In this document: in pieces, positions 28,324 through 36,616 of the stretch
Layout: every line of letters starts with the position of its first letter
Numbering within the stretch: position 1 is the first letter of the stretch
Source: Candidatus Bathyarchaeota archaeon BA1
GTDB taxonomy: Archaea > Thermoproteota > Bathyarchaeia > Bathyarchaeales > Bathyarchaeaceae
NCBI GenBank assembly: GCA_001399805.1
Contig: LIHJ01000055.1
Location: 1 to 63,547, forward strand
Direction: 5' to 3'
Length of the DNA stretch: 63,547 nucleotides
Program-made: the position numbers and the translations under genes
The notes under the pieces: model-generated
What the model saw: the letters and a program-made list of their open reading frames with translations, nothing else
Database searches by the model: none
Told to the model about the DNA's origin: nothing

Positions 28324-28698
28324 TCACTCCATTCTTTTGAGCATCTTGAGAATCGCAGCGACAGCGCCCATCATTACGAAAAGCGGAATCACAGCGAGAA
28401 ATGTCTCGTATGAAGCCTCAATAGCAAAAGTTGATGGCTCTCCAGCTGTGACTTCTAAGGTAACCCAACCAGCAGTACACATATTTGTTCCGCCTCTTGC
28501 ACCCAAAGATTTTCCATTCCATCCTTTCATTGGAAAGTCCTCAATAAGTACTGTATCTTTACCCGTGTATGCACTGAACGATTCCGTGCGCATCACAATA
28601 GAATCTTCATTCATTCTTGTAGCAATTTCTTCGATATCCATACTCACTTTCCACCAAAGCTTTACAATAATTGAGACAACATATTCACAATTTGTCAT
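28324..28698 (-). CDS. Hypothetical protein with C-terminal membrane helix
   Basis: A 124-residue protein just upstream of the GH99-like gene on the same strand. The first 90 residues are polar and beta-rich (VLIEDFPMKGWNGKSLGARG), followed by one membrane helix (FLAVIPLFVMMGAVAAILKM) with a positive tail. This suggests an extracellular domain held by a C-terminal anchor. The lack of a signal peptide hints that the N-terminus has been lost. No family recognised. Confidence 0.5.
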   Translation of the reverse strand: MTNCEYVVSIIVKLWWKVSMDIEEIATRMNEDSIVMRTESFSAYTGKDTVLIEDFPMKGWNGKSLGARGGTNMCTAGWVTLEVTAGEPSTFAIEASYETFLAVIPLFVMMGAVAAILKMLKRME

Positions 28699-28777
28699 AT
28701 TTTTCTAACATGATCAGATTTTTCAGATGGGTAATTCACTCTTATATCCCTTACAATCTAAAGCGAATTAAGGGAAA

Positions 28778-29215
28778 TTATTTAAATTCCATTTCGAGCT
28801 GCAGGGATTCTTTCACTAAGCCATACTTTTTATACAGCTGGACAGCAGGTTTATTGTTGAATCCGGTTACCGCATGAATCTCTAAAACTCCCTTCTTCTT
28901 CGAGTTTTTTATGATCTCCTGAAGGAGTCTGCTTCCAACACCCTTTCCCCTATGCTGGGAAGCGACGTAGAGGTTTTGTATGTAGCTGAGTTTCGCTCCA
29001 TGGGCGAAATCGCATATAACCCATTGATCTATGAACCCAACGATCTCCCCATTTAATTCGGCCACTAGCAGTTCATAATTAGGTTTTTCCAGAGCTTGTC
29101 TTAGCATATCTATCCGTTTCTCCTCGATTGCCTCTCCGGGCATAAACTCTTCGGCGAGAACGACTAGAGCAAATAAATCGTTTTCATCAACAGATCTGAC
29201 CTTTAAGATGTTCAA
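28778..29215 (-). CDS. GNAT-family N-acetyltransferase
   Basis: A 145-residue GNAT close to the RimI/GCN5 type. Core elements: VAELNGEIVGFIDQWV (strand 2-3), the acetyl-CoA loop NLYVASQHRGKGVGSRLLQE, and GFNNKPAVQLYKKYGLVKES at the C-terminus. It may acetylate a protein N-terminus or a small amine; the target is unknown. ATG at 29215, single gene. Confidence 0.88.
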   Translation of the reverse strand: MNILKVRSVDENDLFALVVLAEEFMPGEAIEEKRIDMLRQALEKPNYELLVAELNGEIVGFIDQWVICDFAHGAKLSYIQNLYVASQHRGKGVGSRLLQEIIKNSKKKGVLEIHAVTGFNNKPAVQLYKKYGLVKESLQLEMEFK

Positions 29216-29284
29216 CCCATGCCCCCTCTTATTAACGCTATAAATCTAGAATTTGTTTCTTCATTTGTCCTAGTTGCCAACAAA

Positions 29285-29460
29285 TTATTGTGCGCGATGT
29301 CCCTTTATTATTTTCAGTAATTCTCTGAGGTTGTGAATGATGAAGTCTGGCTTTGCTTGTCTCAATCTCTTTGTGAAGCTGAAGCCTTTCGATGTTAGTC
29401 GGTTTATTCTTCGTATGCTTGGGAACTTACTGGAGATTTCGCAGCTTTCCCAAATAATTT
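29285..29460 (-). pseudogene. Relic of a HAD-type phosphatase C-terminus
   Basis: A minus-strand stretch open for about 57 codons without start codon ends RQAKPDFIIHNLRELLKII at 29285. The K-P-D-F/H-I-I-x-x-L-x-E-L pattern is the usual tail of HAD phosphatases. The catalytic motifs are missing. It is separate from the truncated HAD gene at 23.2 kb and has a different sequence, so two HAD genes decayed in this part of the window. Confidence 0.45.
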
Positions 29461-29572
29461 AAAATTAAGGTTCGCATTGTGTGAAGATTTAAAACCTTTC
29501 GCAACCATTATTGTGTGGCGATGAGGGTCTACTCTTGGCTAGGTTTTTAAATGTCCCAGGGAAGAATACGCT

Positions 29573-29740
29573 TTGCTTCACGGGCTCAGGGACCAGTTAA
29601 TCAGCCTCAAGATAGATTATCGCGGTTTGGAGGAGTCCCACGAGTATAGTTTGAAGGCTAAGCGATTTGATGTTGCCGATTTTCTAAGTGGTGTGATGAA
29701 GAGGCGATTGGGGGAAATACGAGCTTGGAAAGGGAAATAG
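29573..29740 (+). CDS. Possible small protein, 55 aa
   Basis: An open frame from TTG at 29573 to TAG at 29740 gives a basic helical product (LRDQLISLKIDYRGLEESHE, then FDVADFLSGVMKRRLGE). The frame is also open a few codons further upstream. It may be a small gene or the tail of a lost one; no family is recognised and there is no strong ribosome site. Confidence 0.3.
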   Translation: MLHGLRDQLISLKIDYRGLEESHEYSLKAKRFDVADFLSGVMKRRLGEIRAWKGK

Positions 29741-29924
29741 GCTCGCTGGAGTCAGAGTGCTTCGTGGAGGAAAATAGGCACCTGCAGAGAATGCGAAGAC
29801 CTGAAAAAGCTGATATGTCGCCAGTGAACCTCCAGCGGCATGATTACATTTTAAGAGTTTTTCTTCACTGTCCTCTAAACCATATAAAGACGATCGAATA
29901 TTGCATGTTGAGGAGTTGTGTTGG

Positions 29925-30299
29925 GTGTCGGTGCTTAAGAGGCCTGTTGCTGGCTTCGTTCTCTCCTTAATTTCCAGCTTCTTCATCATCCTCAACGCCG
30001 CTTGGTTAAGCTTAGGCTATACTTTCGCCGTATTCTACTTCACCGTCCGCCAGCCACATTGGGTTTGGGACAGGCTTTTCACGATCCCCGCATGGTTTCT
30101 GCTATTCTTAACGATTTTCGGGGCCATATGCGGGCTAACCGTTTTGATAGGTGCTTACTGCCTCTATAAAGGAAGGAACGTTTTGGGCGGTGTACTCGTC
30201 ATTGTGTTCTCCATCCTCAGCCTACCCATTGGCGGGGGCTTCATCATAGGATTCCTATTAGGGGTAGTTGGAGGGGCCTTAGGGCTAGCATGTGTATAG
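29925..30299 (+). CDS. Polytopic membrane protein, unknown function
   Basis: A small integral membrane protein of about 124 residues with four hydrophobic segments (FVLSLISSFFIILNAAWLSL; FLLFLTIFGAICGLTVLIG; LGGVLVIVFSILSLPIGGG; FLLGVVGGALGLACV). The GTG at 29925 is preferred over an upstream TTG at 29901 because GAGGAG lies about 10 nt ahead of it. It resembles small archaeal membrane proteins with no assigned function. Confidence 0.65.
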   Translation: MSVLKRPVAGFVLSLISSFFIILNAAWLSLGYTFAVFYFTVRQPHWVWDRLFTIPAWFLLFLTIFGAICGLTVLIGAYCLYKGRNVLGGVLVIVFSILSLPIGGGFIIGFLLGVVGGALGLACV

Positions 30300-30332
30300 C
30301 ATCCGAGGGTGTATGTGTCTCATGCGCCGTGT

Positions 30333-30575
30333 CTACTCTACTGGTATCTCCTCCCAGGCTCCTCTTCTTCTGGGATATCGGATTCTGAGTCTTCCCTCGC
30401 TATACTCAACCTTGACATCCTCCTTTCTCAAATCCCTCGGCACCCTCAAGGTGAGGATGATTTCGTCGGCAGTTCTCTCCACATCCACCCAGTATGGAGG
30501 GGGCTCCTCCCACCACAACTCGGGAAGCCTAACCCCAAGGGGACCAACCCGAATCCAACGATGACGATAAGGCAA
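30333..30575 (-). CDS. Short Hsp20/alpha-crystallin-like protein
   Basis: An 80-residue protein whose centre shows the strand pattern of the small heat-shock fold (YWVDVERTADEIILTLRVPR, then LRKEDVKVEYSEGRLRIRYP). It is about half the length of a typical Hsp20 and lacks the usual C-terminal I-x-I extension, ending WEEIPVE. It starts with TTG at 30575. It could be a minimal alpha-crystallin domain protein or a CS-domain relative acting as a co-chaperone. Confidence 0.65.
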   Translation of the reverse strand: MPYRHRWIRVGPLGVRLPELWWEEPPPYWVDVERTADEIILTLRVPRDLRKEDVKVEYSEGRLRIRYPRRRGAWEEIPVE

Positions 30576-31060
30576 CTTCCCACCTCCGGTTATCTTTTCA
30601 CCATATTTTCACTAACACTTTCTGAGAAATAAACTTCTCCTCTCCACAGTTTTCACTTATTCGTTTTTCTTAATTTCAGAATATAGTTTTTCAAATGTTA
30701 AATAATCCATTGTTGGATTTTACCTAACCCGATTTTTAAGGCTACGCGTTTAATCATGGCCTGTGTTAACCTAACTCTTTTTGATTTCACTCCTTCCGTT
30801 TTAAATGGATTAGAGAAACATCCACTTTAGTTTGTTTCTTTTCTGACAGATTGACACACCCGCCTGAAGTATTCTGGGCATTGCCTACACTTCCAAGATT
30901 CGGCTTAATAATCAAGGAGGGATCATCATAGGCTTTCAAACGCGCGCGTTGGCTCAAAACGGTTTAAAAAAGGCCTGTTTAAGCGGTATATTAAAACCTA
31001 GAGGTCTATGCCGCGCACACTCTCACCAGTAGAAACGACTTAACTAATGTGAGCGGGAAA
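30576..31060. other. Intergenic region left of the IS605-type element
   Basis: No intact gene is seen in about 485 bases. On the minus strand short protein-like pieces occur, such as SWKCRQCPEYFRRVCQS near 30850-30900 (a CxxC pair) and VKSKRVRLTQAMIKRVALK near 30740-30790, both without a proper start. They are probably gene relics disturbed around the insertion element. Confidence 0.35.
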
Positions 31061-31122
31061 TCCCACATGCTTCAGCGTGGGGTGAAAGCGAACATTTATA
31101 TAATAGCTTATGTAATAGTTAT

Positions 31123-31251
31123 ATGATGTTTATGGAGTATACAACGATTCAGATAACGAAGGAAACAAGGGAGAAGTTGAAGAAGCTAAGGATTACGAAG
31201 AGAGAATCCTATGATGAAATAATAAACAGGTTGATTGAAAAGTGCAAGTAA
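31123..31251 (+). CDS. Small RHH-like protein upstream of tnpB, 42 aa
   Basis: A 42-residue protein (TTIQITKETREKLKKLRITK, then SYDEIINRLIEK) with the pattern of a VapB/RHH-type DNA-binding antitoxin. It overlaps the tnpB GTG start by 10 nt, so the two are translated together. Such small genes often precede tnpB in archaeal IS605 elements; a role in controlling tnpB expression is plausible but not shown. Confidence 0.7.
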   Translation: MMFMEYTTIQITKETREKLKKLRITKRESYDEIINRLIEKCK

Positions 31252-32361
31252 CCTACAAGTTTAGGCTCTACCCGAATAAAAGTCAAGAAGAAAAGTTACT
31301 TGAGGCTCTTGAGCTATGCAGGCAAACCTACAATCACTTTCTATCCCAATGGAACGAAAAAGGAAAAATACCGAGCAGTCCGGAATTACAGGCACAATTA
31401 CCCAAACTGAAAAAGGAGAAGCCTGAATTAGACAATGTTTACTCCAAAGTTTTGCAGATGGTTCCCCTATCAACTCTATTCTAACCTGAAGGCTTTGTCG
31501 GAGCTGAAGAAGAACGGGAAGATTGTTGGAAGGCTGAGTTTCAAAGGGAGGAGTTGGTTCAAAACCTTCGTCTATAATCAATCCGGCTTCAAACTCGTAA
31601 AAACGGGAAAGAGGTTAAATTTGCTCCGCCTATCAAAGGTTGGAGATATCCCTATCAGAATCCATAGGGAGATAAACGGGGAGATGAAACAAGTTATAAT
31701 TAAAAAGCATGGTTCTGGTAAATGGTTCGCCTGCTTTTCCGTTGAGAAGGAAGATTTGCCACAGAAGGGGGTAATTGAAAAAGCCGTTGGGATGATGTTG
31801 GTCTGAAACATTTCCTTACAGATAGCGATGGGAGGCAGATAGAGAACCCAAAATTCTACCAGAAATCCCTACGAAGAATAAGGGGTTGAACATCAAAAGC
31901 TCGCAAGGAAGAAGAGGGGCTTAAAAAGCAGGGAGAAACAGAGAATAAGGCTGGCAAGAGCCTACGAGAAAATATTGAACCAAAGAGACGATTTCCTCCA
32001 TAAGCTCTCAAGATTTTATGTAAACAACTACGACCTCATAGCTGTTGAGAACTTGAATATAAAGGGCATGGTTAGAAACCATAGGTTAGCTGGAAAGATA
32101 CTTGATGCCTCTTGGGGAAAGTTCCTTCAGATGCTACACTACAAGGCTGAAAGAGCTGGTCGTGTGGTGGTGAAGGTGAACCCAAGAGGGACATCCAAAG
32201 AGATAAAAGACAGAGATTATCGCGCCTCTCTCAACATCTTGGAGAGGGGCTTGTCGGGGATGGGGCAGCCCTGTGCGCCTGCTGAGATGGAGCCTCTACA
32301 GGAACTCATCCAAGTTCCTGCAAGATCCATCGTTGAAGCAGGAAGCCCACATCATTTATGA
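31242..32361 (+). pseudogene. tnpB: Broken tnpB of IS605 type
   Basis: The GTG start at 31242 gives the usual TnpB opening (VTYKFRLYPNKSQEEKLLEA). The frame breaks near 31470; a second frame continues with KIVGRLSFKGRSWFKTF and the RuvC-I region ends at KAVGMMLV by 31806. A third frame from about 31975 holds FYVNNYDLIAVENLNIKGM (RuvC-II) and DRDYRASLNILERG (RuvC-III). Unlike the copy at 5.8-6.9 kb, the zinc ribbon is missing: PRGTSKEIKDRDY joins across it. At least two frameshifts and one deletion make it inactive. Confidence 0.82.
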
Positions 32362-32370
32362 GTGGGTAGC

Positions 32371-33303
32371 TCACTCACTCTTCATCTTATAGTATGGCTC
32401 GCGCCTCTTCACGGCTTCCATAAAGAGCTGGACCAACTCTTCATCGCTTGCACCGTCACGCATGGGGGTGAGAATGTCCACCAGATTGTCATTCCTCATC
32501 AAGCATGGCTTTAACCTACCATCACTCGTCACCCGGAGGCGGGTGCAATGAGCGCAAAACTCCGTGTTCTCGATGGGGCGTATCACCTCCACCTTCACCC
32601 CAGGCAAGAAGTAAACCCTGCGATTCTGCATGTCCCCACGGGTCTTCACCTGCAAAGCCTGCTTACTCAACATCACCTCAACATCATCCAAGCGATAATG
32701 ATGACGAGAATAGTATGATGCATCCACATTCGCTGGTTCCAACTCAATCAATTGGAGAACGACTTCACTACGCCTCGCAAAATTCAACATCCTAGGAATT
32801 TCCTTCTCGTTCACGCCCACTAAGATGAGCATGTTCAGCTTTACGGGGTAGAGACCCGCTTCCACAGCCGTCTCAATTCCATCCAGCGCATCCTTCAAGT
32901 TTCCGCCTGTTAACGCCTCATAGACTCCAGCATTTAAGGTAGGAAGGTTCACGTTAACCCTCATCAAGCCACTTTTACGAAGCGACCCAGCCAAGGAGGA
33001 TAAATGGGTTCCATTCGTGGTCATAGACAAGTCCAGCAAACCCCGGTGCCCAGCAATGCCCTTCACGATATCTAAGATATCGGGGCGGAGGAGGGGCTCA
33101 CCCCCCGTCAGCTTCACCCGAGAAATGCCCAGTGAGAGGGCTATCCGAGCTATCCGAACAACCTCATCAGAGGACATTGCCGTTAATGGAGAATTCTCAC
33201 CCTCTCTATGGCAATAGGGGCATCGATAATTGCATCGTTGCGTGAGTGAGATGCGTAGATTAAGGGTCGGTCGCCCAAAAGCATCATAGATCATGGAGAC
33301 CAC
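32371..33303 (-). CDS. moaA: GTP 3',8-cyclase MoaA
   Basis: A 310-residue radical SAM enzyme for the first step of molybdopterin synthesis. The SAM cluster is CNYRCPYC near residue 24; KLTGGEPLLRPDI is the GGEP motif; the C-terminal cluster ligands are FCAHCTRLR plus LKPCLM. The usual C-terminal double glycine is absent (it ends KMKSE), which is worth noting because that tail takes part in catalysis in bacterial MoaA. GTG at 33303 overlaps the moaB stop by one base; an ATG three codons later is an alternative. It is last in moaC-moaB-moaA. Confidence 0.93.
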   Translation of the reverse strand: MVSMIYDAFGRPTLNLRISLTQRCNYRCPYCHREGENSPLTAMSSDEVVRIARIALSLGISRVKLTGGEPLLRPDILDIVKGIAGHRGLLDLSMTTNGTHLSSLAGSLRKSGLMRVNVNLPTLNAGVYEALTGGNLKDALDGIETAVEAGLYPVKLNMLILVGVNEKEIPRMLNFARRSEVVLQLIELEPANVDASYYSRHHYRLDDVEVMLSKQALQVKTRGDMQNRRVYFLPGVKVEVIRPIENTEFCAHCTRLRVTSDGRLKPCLMRNDNLVDILTPMRDGASDEELVQLFMEAVKRREPYYKMKSE

Positions 33304-33836
33304 TATCTCTCACGAGCATGCTTGATGATGTGACCCACCTCGGGTAATATAAGCTTTTCAACCACTAAAGAAACCGCTTGAGGGGAGCCTGGAATACAGA
33401 AAATGGCCTTCCCCATGGACACTCCCGCTATGGCTCGGGTGAGAATGGCTGCTGAGCCGATCTGGTCATAGCTGAGCCTCCTAAAAATCTCACCAAACCC
33501 ATGAAGCTCCTTCTCTAATAATGGCTGAATTGTCTCGATAGTCACGTCTGTTGGAGAGATTCCCGTCCCGCCGCAAGTGATGATGGCGTCCACCTTCCTT
33601 GATTTCAATGCCCTTTTCACGCTCTGCTCAATGCGAGACTCATCGTCAGGAATGATCGCTCGGAGGGCAACGCCATGCCCACACTTTTGCAGAGCCTGAG
33701 TAATGAGGTTGCCGGACAGATCATCAACATGCTTTCTTAACTTAAGTTCTCGATAACGGGAGGAACTACAAATGATAATCGCGAAGTTTAGGCTCGCTGG
33801 CGCCTCGGCCTTATGTTTAAGGGCAGTCTCGCTCAT
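33303..33836 (-). CDS. moaB: MoaB/MogA molybdopterin adenylyltransferase
   Basis: A 177-residue protein with the molybdopterin-binding fold: ALRAIIPDDESRIEQ, the AIITCGGTGISPTDVTIE motif that binds the pterin and ATP phosphates, and AIFCIPGSPQAVSLV. It adenylates molybdopterin ahead of metal insertion. It overlaps moaC by four bases and moaA by one, showing tight co-translation. No MoaE, MoaD or MoeA gene is in the window. Confidence 0.92.
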   Translation of the reverse strand: MSETALKHKAEAPASLNFAIIICSSSRYRELKLRKHVDDLSGNLITQALQKCGHGVALRAIIPDDESRIEQSVKRALKSRKVDAIITCGGTGISPTDVTIETIQPLLEKELHGFGEIFRRLSYDQIGSAAILTRAIAGVSMGKAIFCIPGSPQAVSLVVEKLILPEVGHIIKHARER

Positions 33837-34276
33837 CGTTTCATCTCCTTCACCTTGCGCACCACACGTATGTTCTGAATAACTGCATGCGGATACTGAC
33901 CAAACTCGTCCTTCTCATAAGCCTTGCACATATCCCAAATGGTTAGTAATGCTATACTAGTGGCGGTGAGGGCTTCCATCTCAACCCCGGTTTGCGCCCT
34001 CGTCTTAACTGTTGTCTCAACCTCCACCGTAGTTTCGTCAGTGATTTTTATATCCAATTCTACGTTTGTTAGTGGAAGAGGGTGACACAATGGGATTAAG
34101 GAACTGGTGCTCTTCGCGGCTAATATTCCAGCAATCCTTGCTATCGAAAGTGGATCACCCTTCTCAACCCTCCCCTCTTTAATCAATTTCACCGTTTCAG
34201 GCTTCAGCTTGATCAACCCCCTCGCCGTTGACTCACGATAAACCTCCGGCTTCGCCGTCACATCGACCATGGACAT
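33833..34276 (-). CDS. moaC: Cyclic pyranopterin monophosphate synthase MoaC
   Basis: A 147-residue MoaC with DVTAKPEVYRESTARGLIKL at the start, the active-site region LIPLCHPLPLTNVELDIK and the TGVEMEALTATSIALLTIWD helix. It completes cPMP formation with MoaA. It is first of the moaCBA genes and lies 28 nt downstream of the small wHTH gene, so that regulator may be in the same transcript. Confidence 0.94.
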   Translation of the reverse strand: MSMVDVTAKPEVYRESTARGLIKLKPETVKLIKEGRVEKGDPLSIARIAGILAAKSTSSLIPLCHPLPLTNVELDIKITDETTVEVETTVKTRAQTGVEMEALTATSIALLTIWDMCKAYEKDEFGQYPHAVIQNIRVVRKVKEMKR

Positions 34277-34303
34277 GGCATATCACCAGATTGTGTTCAT
34301 ACC

Positions 34304-34585
34304 CTAACTTGGTTTATTCGTTTGCCAAAGGTCTATAAACCTTTTAACTATTTCTGCTCGGGGGTGTTCTTGATTGAAGCGGAAGATGCGAATCCTCCCA
34401 AACTTCTTATGACGAACCAGCCCGAAGACCTCGAGCTCTTGAAGGTGCCGGTTGGTTGTGGCGTAATTGAGCCCAGCACGCCGAGCAATCTCTGAGATGT
34501 TCAGCTCGCCAATCTCCGCCAGGATCCTCAGGATCCTCACCCGCCCCTTGGAGGAGAAAACATCCTCTATTGGCATAAAAGACAC
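34304..34585 (-). CDS. ArsR-like winged-helix regulator
   Basis: A 93-residue winged-helix protein: VRILRILAEIGELNISEIAR is helix 1-2, AGLNYATTNRHLQELEVFGL the recognition helix, and RHKKFGRIRIFRFNQEHPRAE the wing. It lies between orc1/cdc6 (4 nt upstream) and moaC (28 nt downstream) on the same strand. It could regulate the moa genes or simply be read with orc1; no ligand-binding cysteines are seen. Confidence 0.82.
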   Translation of the reverse strand: MSFMPIEDVFSSKGRVRILRILAEIGELNISEIARRAGLNYATTNRHLQELEVFGLVRHKKFGRIRIFRFNQEHPRAEIVKRFIDLWQTNKPS

Positions 34586-34589
34586 TTTT

Positions 34590-35795
34590 CTATCCCCTCC
34601 TCATATAAAGGACCCTACTCAACTCTTGCTCCAAGTCGGAGGCGGGAACCCTGGGCAAGCTGATGAGAGTGGTTTTACCACGCCTCCCGACACCAGAGGG
34701 CTCCGCCTTAAGGACGCCCAACGCAGAAAGCTCCTTCACATACTTCCAAAGTTGGGTGTGCCCACGCCTCTTTTCACCATACTCCTCACAAACAACAGCA
34801 TATGCATCCTCAGCCTCGCCCATGAGCATGTATGCGGCCCTAGTTTGCTTGAAGCGCCTCGAAACGCCCAGAAGGAACAATTTTTCATGAAGCCCAAGGG
34901 AGGAAATCGTGTCCTTCCGCACGATGGGATAGACGCTAATCGCAGCTTTTCGAACGCACTCAGGCAGAACCTCCGGCGATTCTGAGGCGTCGGCATACTT
35001 ACCAGCCCGCCAAAGGAGCTCGATCGCGTAGCGGGCATCACCCCCCTCTGAGACCGCCAACTCAGCAACGATGTCAACGATCTGTGGAGGAACTGCTCCA
35101 TCTTTAAAGGCAAGGGACACCCGATCATTCAAAATGTCTTGAAGTTGGGTCTTCGAGTATTCGTCGAGATGAATGATGTTGCGTTGGAGGGTGCTCCTCG
35201 TGCTGGGATCCAGCATGCCCAGGTATTCGGTTTCACGAAGGACGCAGATGAGGGAGAGCCTCTGTGGGGCCTTGATGCGATCCTCTTGGACGCGGGTGAG
35301 GTTGTATAGAGGGTCTGACCCCTCGCTGCGGATGAGGGCCTCCAGCTCATCCATCGCCAAGATGAGGTAGGCGTTTCGCTCATCAAGGATCTGCATCAGC
35401 ATCTGCAGGAGCTCCTCCGCCCTATAGCCACGCTTGGGGAAGTGGGGATAAAGCTCCAGAATGGGCCGTTGGAGAATCATGAAAAGGCTTCCCTTGCATT
35501 CACGGCAATTCACGTGAACATAATGTAGGTTGATTCCCCTACCTTGCGCTTCCTTGGTCATATTCAGCCCGAAGCGCTGGGAGAGAACAGTTTTTCCTGT
35601 TCCGATCCTTCCGGAGATTAACACGCGCTGTGTCATTTTCCCTGGGCTTTCGATGGCAAAGCGGAAGAACTGGTTTAGGAGGTTGAGCTGTTGCTCTCTG
35701 TGGGGGAGGCGGGGCGGCACATAGTTGATGTCCAGCTTGCTCTCGTCCTTAAAGACGCTGAAGTATCGAAGCATAATTCGGCCCATATTTTTCAT
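34590..35795 (-). CDS. orc1/cdc6: Orc1/Cdc6-type replication initiator ATPase
   Basis: A 401-residue AAA+ ATPase followed by a wHTH domain, as in archaeal origin-binding initiators. Seen: RVLISGRIGTGKTVLSQRFG (Walker A), NAYLILAMDELEALIRSEG (Walker B), VQEDRIKAPQRLSLICVL with the sensor region, EYSKTQLQDILNDRVSLAF (sensor 2/lid), and a C-terminal winged helix (SALGVLKAEPSGVGRRGKTT). Archaeal origins commonly lie next to such genes, so the AT-rich region upstream is a candidate. Only one copy is in the window. Confidence 0.88.
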   Translation of the reverse strand: MKNMGRIMLRYFSVFKDESKLDINYVPPRLPHREQQLNLLNQFFRFAIESPGKMTQRVLISGRIGTGKTVLSQRFGLNMTKEAQGRGINLHYVHVNCRECKGSLFMILQRPILELYPHFPKRGYRAEELLQMLMQILDERNAYLILAMDELEALIRSEGSDPLYNLTRVQEDRIKAPQRLSLICVLRETEYLGMLDPSTRSTLQRNIIHLDEYSKTQLQDILNDRVSLAFKDGAVPPQIVDIVAELAVSEGGDARYAIELLWRAGKYADASESPEVLPECVRKAAISVYPIVRKDTISSLGLHEKLFLLGVSRRFKQTRAAYMLMGEAEDAYAVVCEEYGEKRRGHTQLWKYVKELSALGVLKAEPSGVGRRGKTTLISLPRVPASDLEQELSRVLYMRRG

Positions 35796-36211
35796 GATGA
35801 ACAGTCTATTTATGGGTTTTGTCTATTAAAAAAGAAAATAAAGTCCATGAAGACTGGAACTATACTTACTATTGAAAAGAAAATTTATGTTAGTCTTGCT
35901 GGTTATCGGGCGGGTAGAATAGGGTGATTCAATGGGCTGGATCAAATCGAGGAGGGAATTCAATCCTTAGAGCAAACGAGCTCAGAGACCAGTTATGATG
36001 ACTTCAAAGAATAATTCAGGCTTTTCGGTTTCTTTTCGAAAACCGACATTCTTTTTAGAAGTCTGTGTATAAAGAACAGAAAAGCCACAGACCGCTTGTT
36101 TTAGGGTTTTAATTTTGAGTTTTTCATTTCGACCGCGGGACTTCAAAGTGCCTTCTTGGAGTGTTAGAAAGGAGAATTCTTGATGATGATCCCCCTTTCA
36201 GGGTTTAAATT
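35796..36211. other. AT-rich region upstream of orc1/cdc6, candidate replication origin
   Basis: About 415 bases between orc1/cdc6 and the PaREP1 gene. It contains two inverted repeats: TCGGTTT/AAACCGA at about 36025-36046 and GTCTGTG/CACAGAC at about 36061-36092, plus A/T-rich tracts next to the orc1 start. One TTCCAGT string (minus strand, near 35858) weakly recalls part of an origin recognition box, but no repeated ORB is clear. The same features could be terminators or a small RNA. Confidence 0.35.
35847..36014 (+). pseudogene. Small ORF interrupted by in-frame TGA
   Basis: One frame runs from ATG 35847 to TAA 36012, with a single TGA at 35925. The first part reads TGTILTIEKKIYVSLAGYRA; after the TGA the frame continues as LDQIEEGIQSLEQTSSETSY. 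Both parts look like protein, so this may be a dead 55-codon gene. There is no evidence for selenocysteine insertion. It may equally be chance sequence in the intergenic region. Confidence 0.3.
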
Positions 36212-36616
36212 CTATAGATTCAACTTTTTCGACTGATGGCTGTAGCCTGCCAACCTTCTGGCATCCACTATGTATTCCCCTGTTTCAACGATCCTTCGCT
36301 TCAATTCCTCCACGGGTTCGCAGGCCCCTAAGTAAAAGCATAGGCCATGAAGCAAATCCGACCTTGTATGGTATCTTCCAATGAGAATCTCTATGTTTTG
36401 GTCCTTTGAGCGTAGCTCATGAAGCCATTTGGTTGTCAAATCACTCCTGACAGGTCTTTCGCCCGTTCTAGCCAGTATTAACGCGTCAGTGGCCCTGAGG
36501 GTTGCGCACCAGGCATTTTCGGACGCTTTCCTAACCCTGTCACTTTCAAGATCCTTCAACGCTTCTTCATAAAGCCTCTCCGCATCTCTAAACAGCTCCT
36601 CAACTTCCCCCATCAT
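36212..36616 (-). CDS. PaREP1/HEPN-family protein
   Basis: The fourth PaREP1-type protein of the window, 134 residues from ATG at about 36616. Typical features are VEELFRDAERLYEEAL, RKASENAWCATLRATDALIL (the central family helix) and SDLLHGLCFYLGACEP (signature near the C-terminus). The frame is open for another 64 codons upstream, but that part looks non-coding and contains TTTAAAT promoter-like sequence, so the inner start is preferred. It lies 32 kb from the other three copies. Confidence 0.7.
   Translation of the reverse strand: MMGEVEELFRDAERLYEEALKDLESDRVRKASENAWCATLRATDALILARTGERPVRSDLTTKWLHELRSKDQNIEILIGRYHTRSDLLHGLCFYLGACEPVEELKRRIVETGEYIVDARRLAGYSHQSKKLNL

Larger units (their letters stand above)
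31055..32367 (+). mobile_element. Decayed IS605-type element with small ORF and broken tnpB
   Basis: The element carries a small RHH-like gene and a tnpB in three frames. Both ends have a short hairpin with the same arms: CCCAC/GTGGG at about 31062-31081 on the left and about 32346-32366 on the right, the latter overlapping the end of tnpB as in many IS200/IS605 right ends. There is no tnpA, so mobility would need a transposase in trans. The 3' end of tnpB and the right hairpin are where a guide-type omega RNA would lie. Confidence 0.7.

Noticed and set aside
28337..28708. Plus-strand frame of 123 codons
   Set aside because: The minus-strand frame in the same place has a coherent C-terminal membrane helix and lies in line with its neighbour.
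29684..29995. Minus-strand frame of 103 codons
   Set aside because: Overlaps the start of a better-supported membrane-protein gene and has low-complexity His/Ser/Phe sequence.
35925..35927. TGA as selenocysteine codon
   Set aside because: No SECIS-like structure or selenoprotein context; the frame is short and unrecognised.
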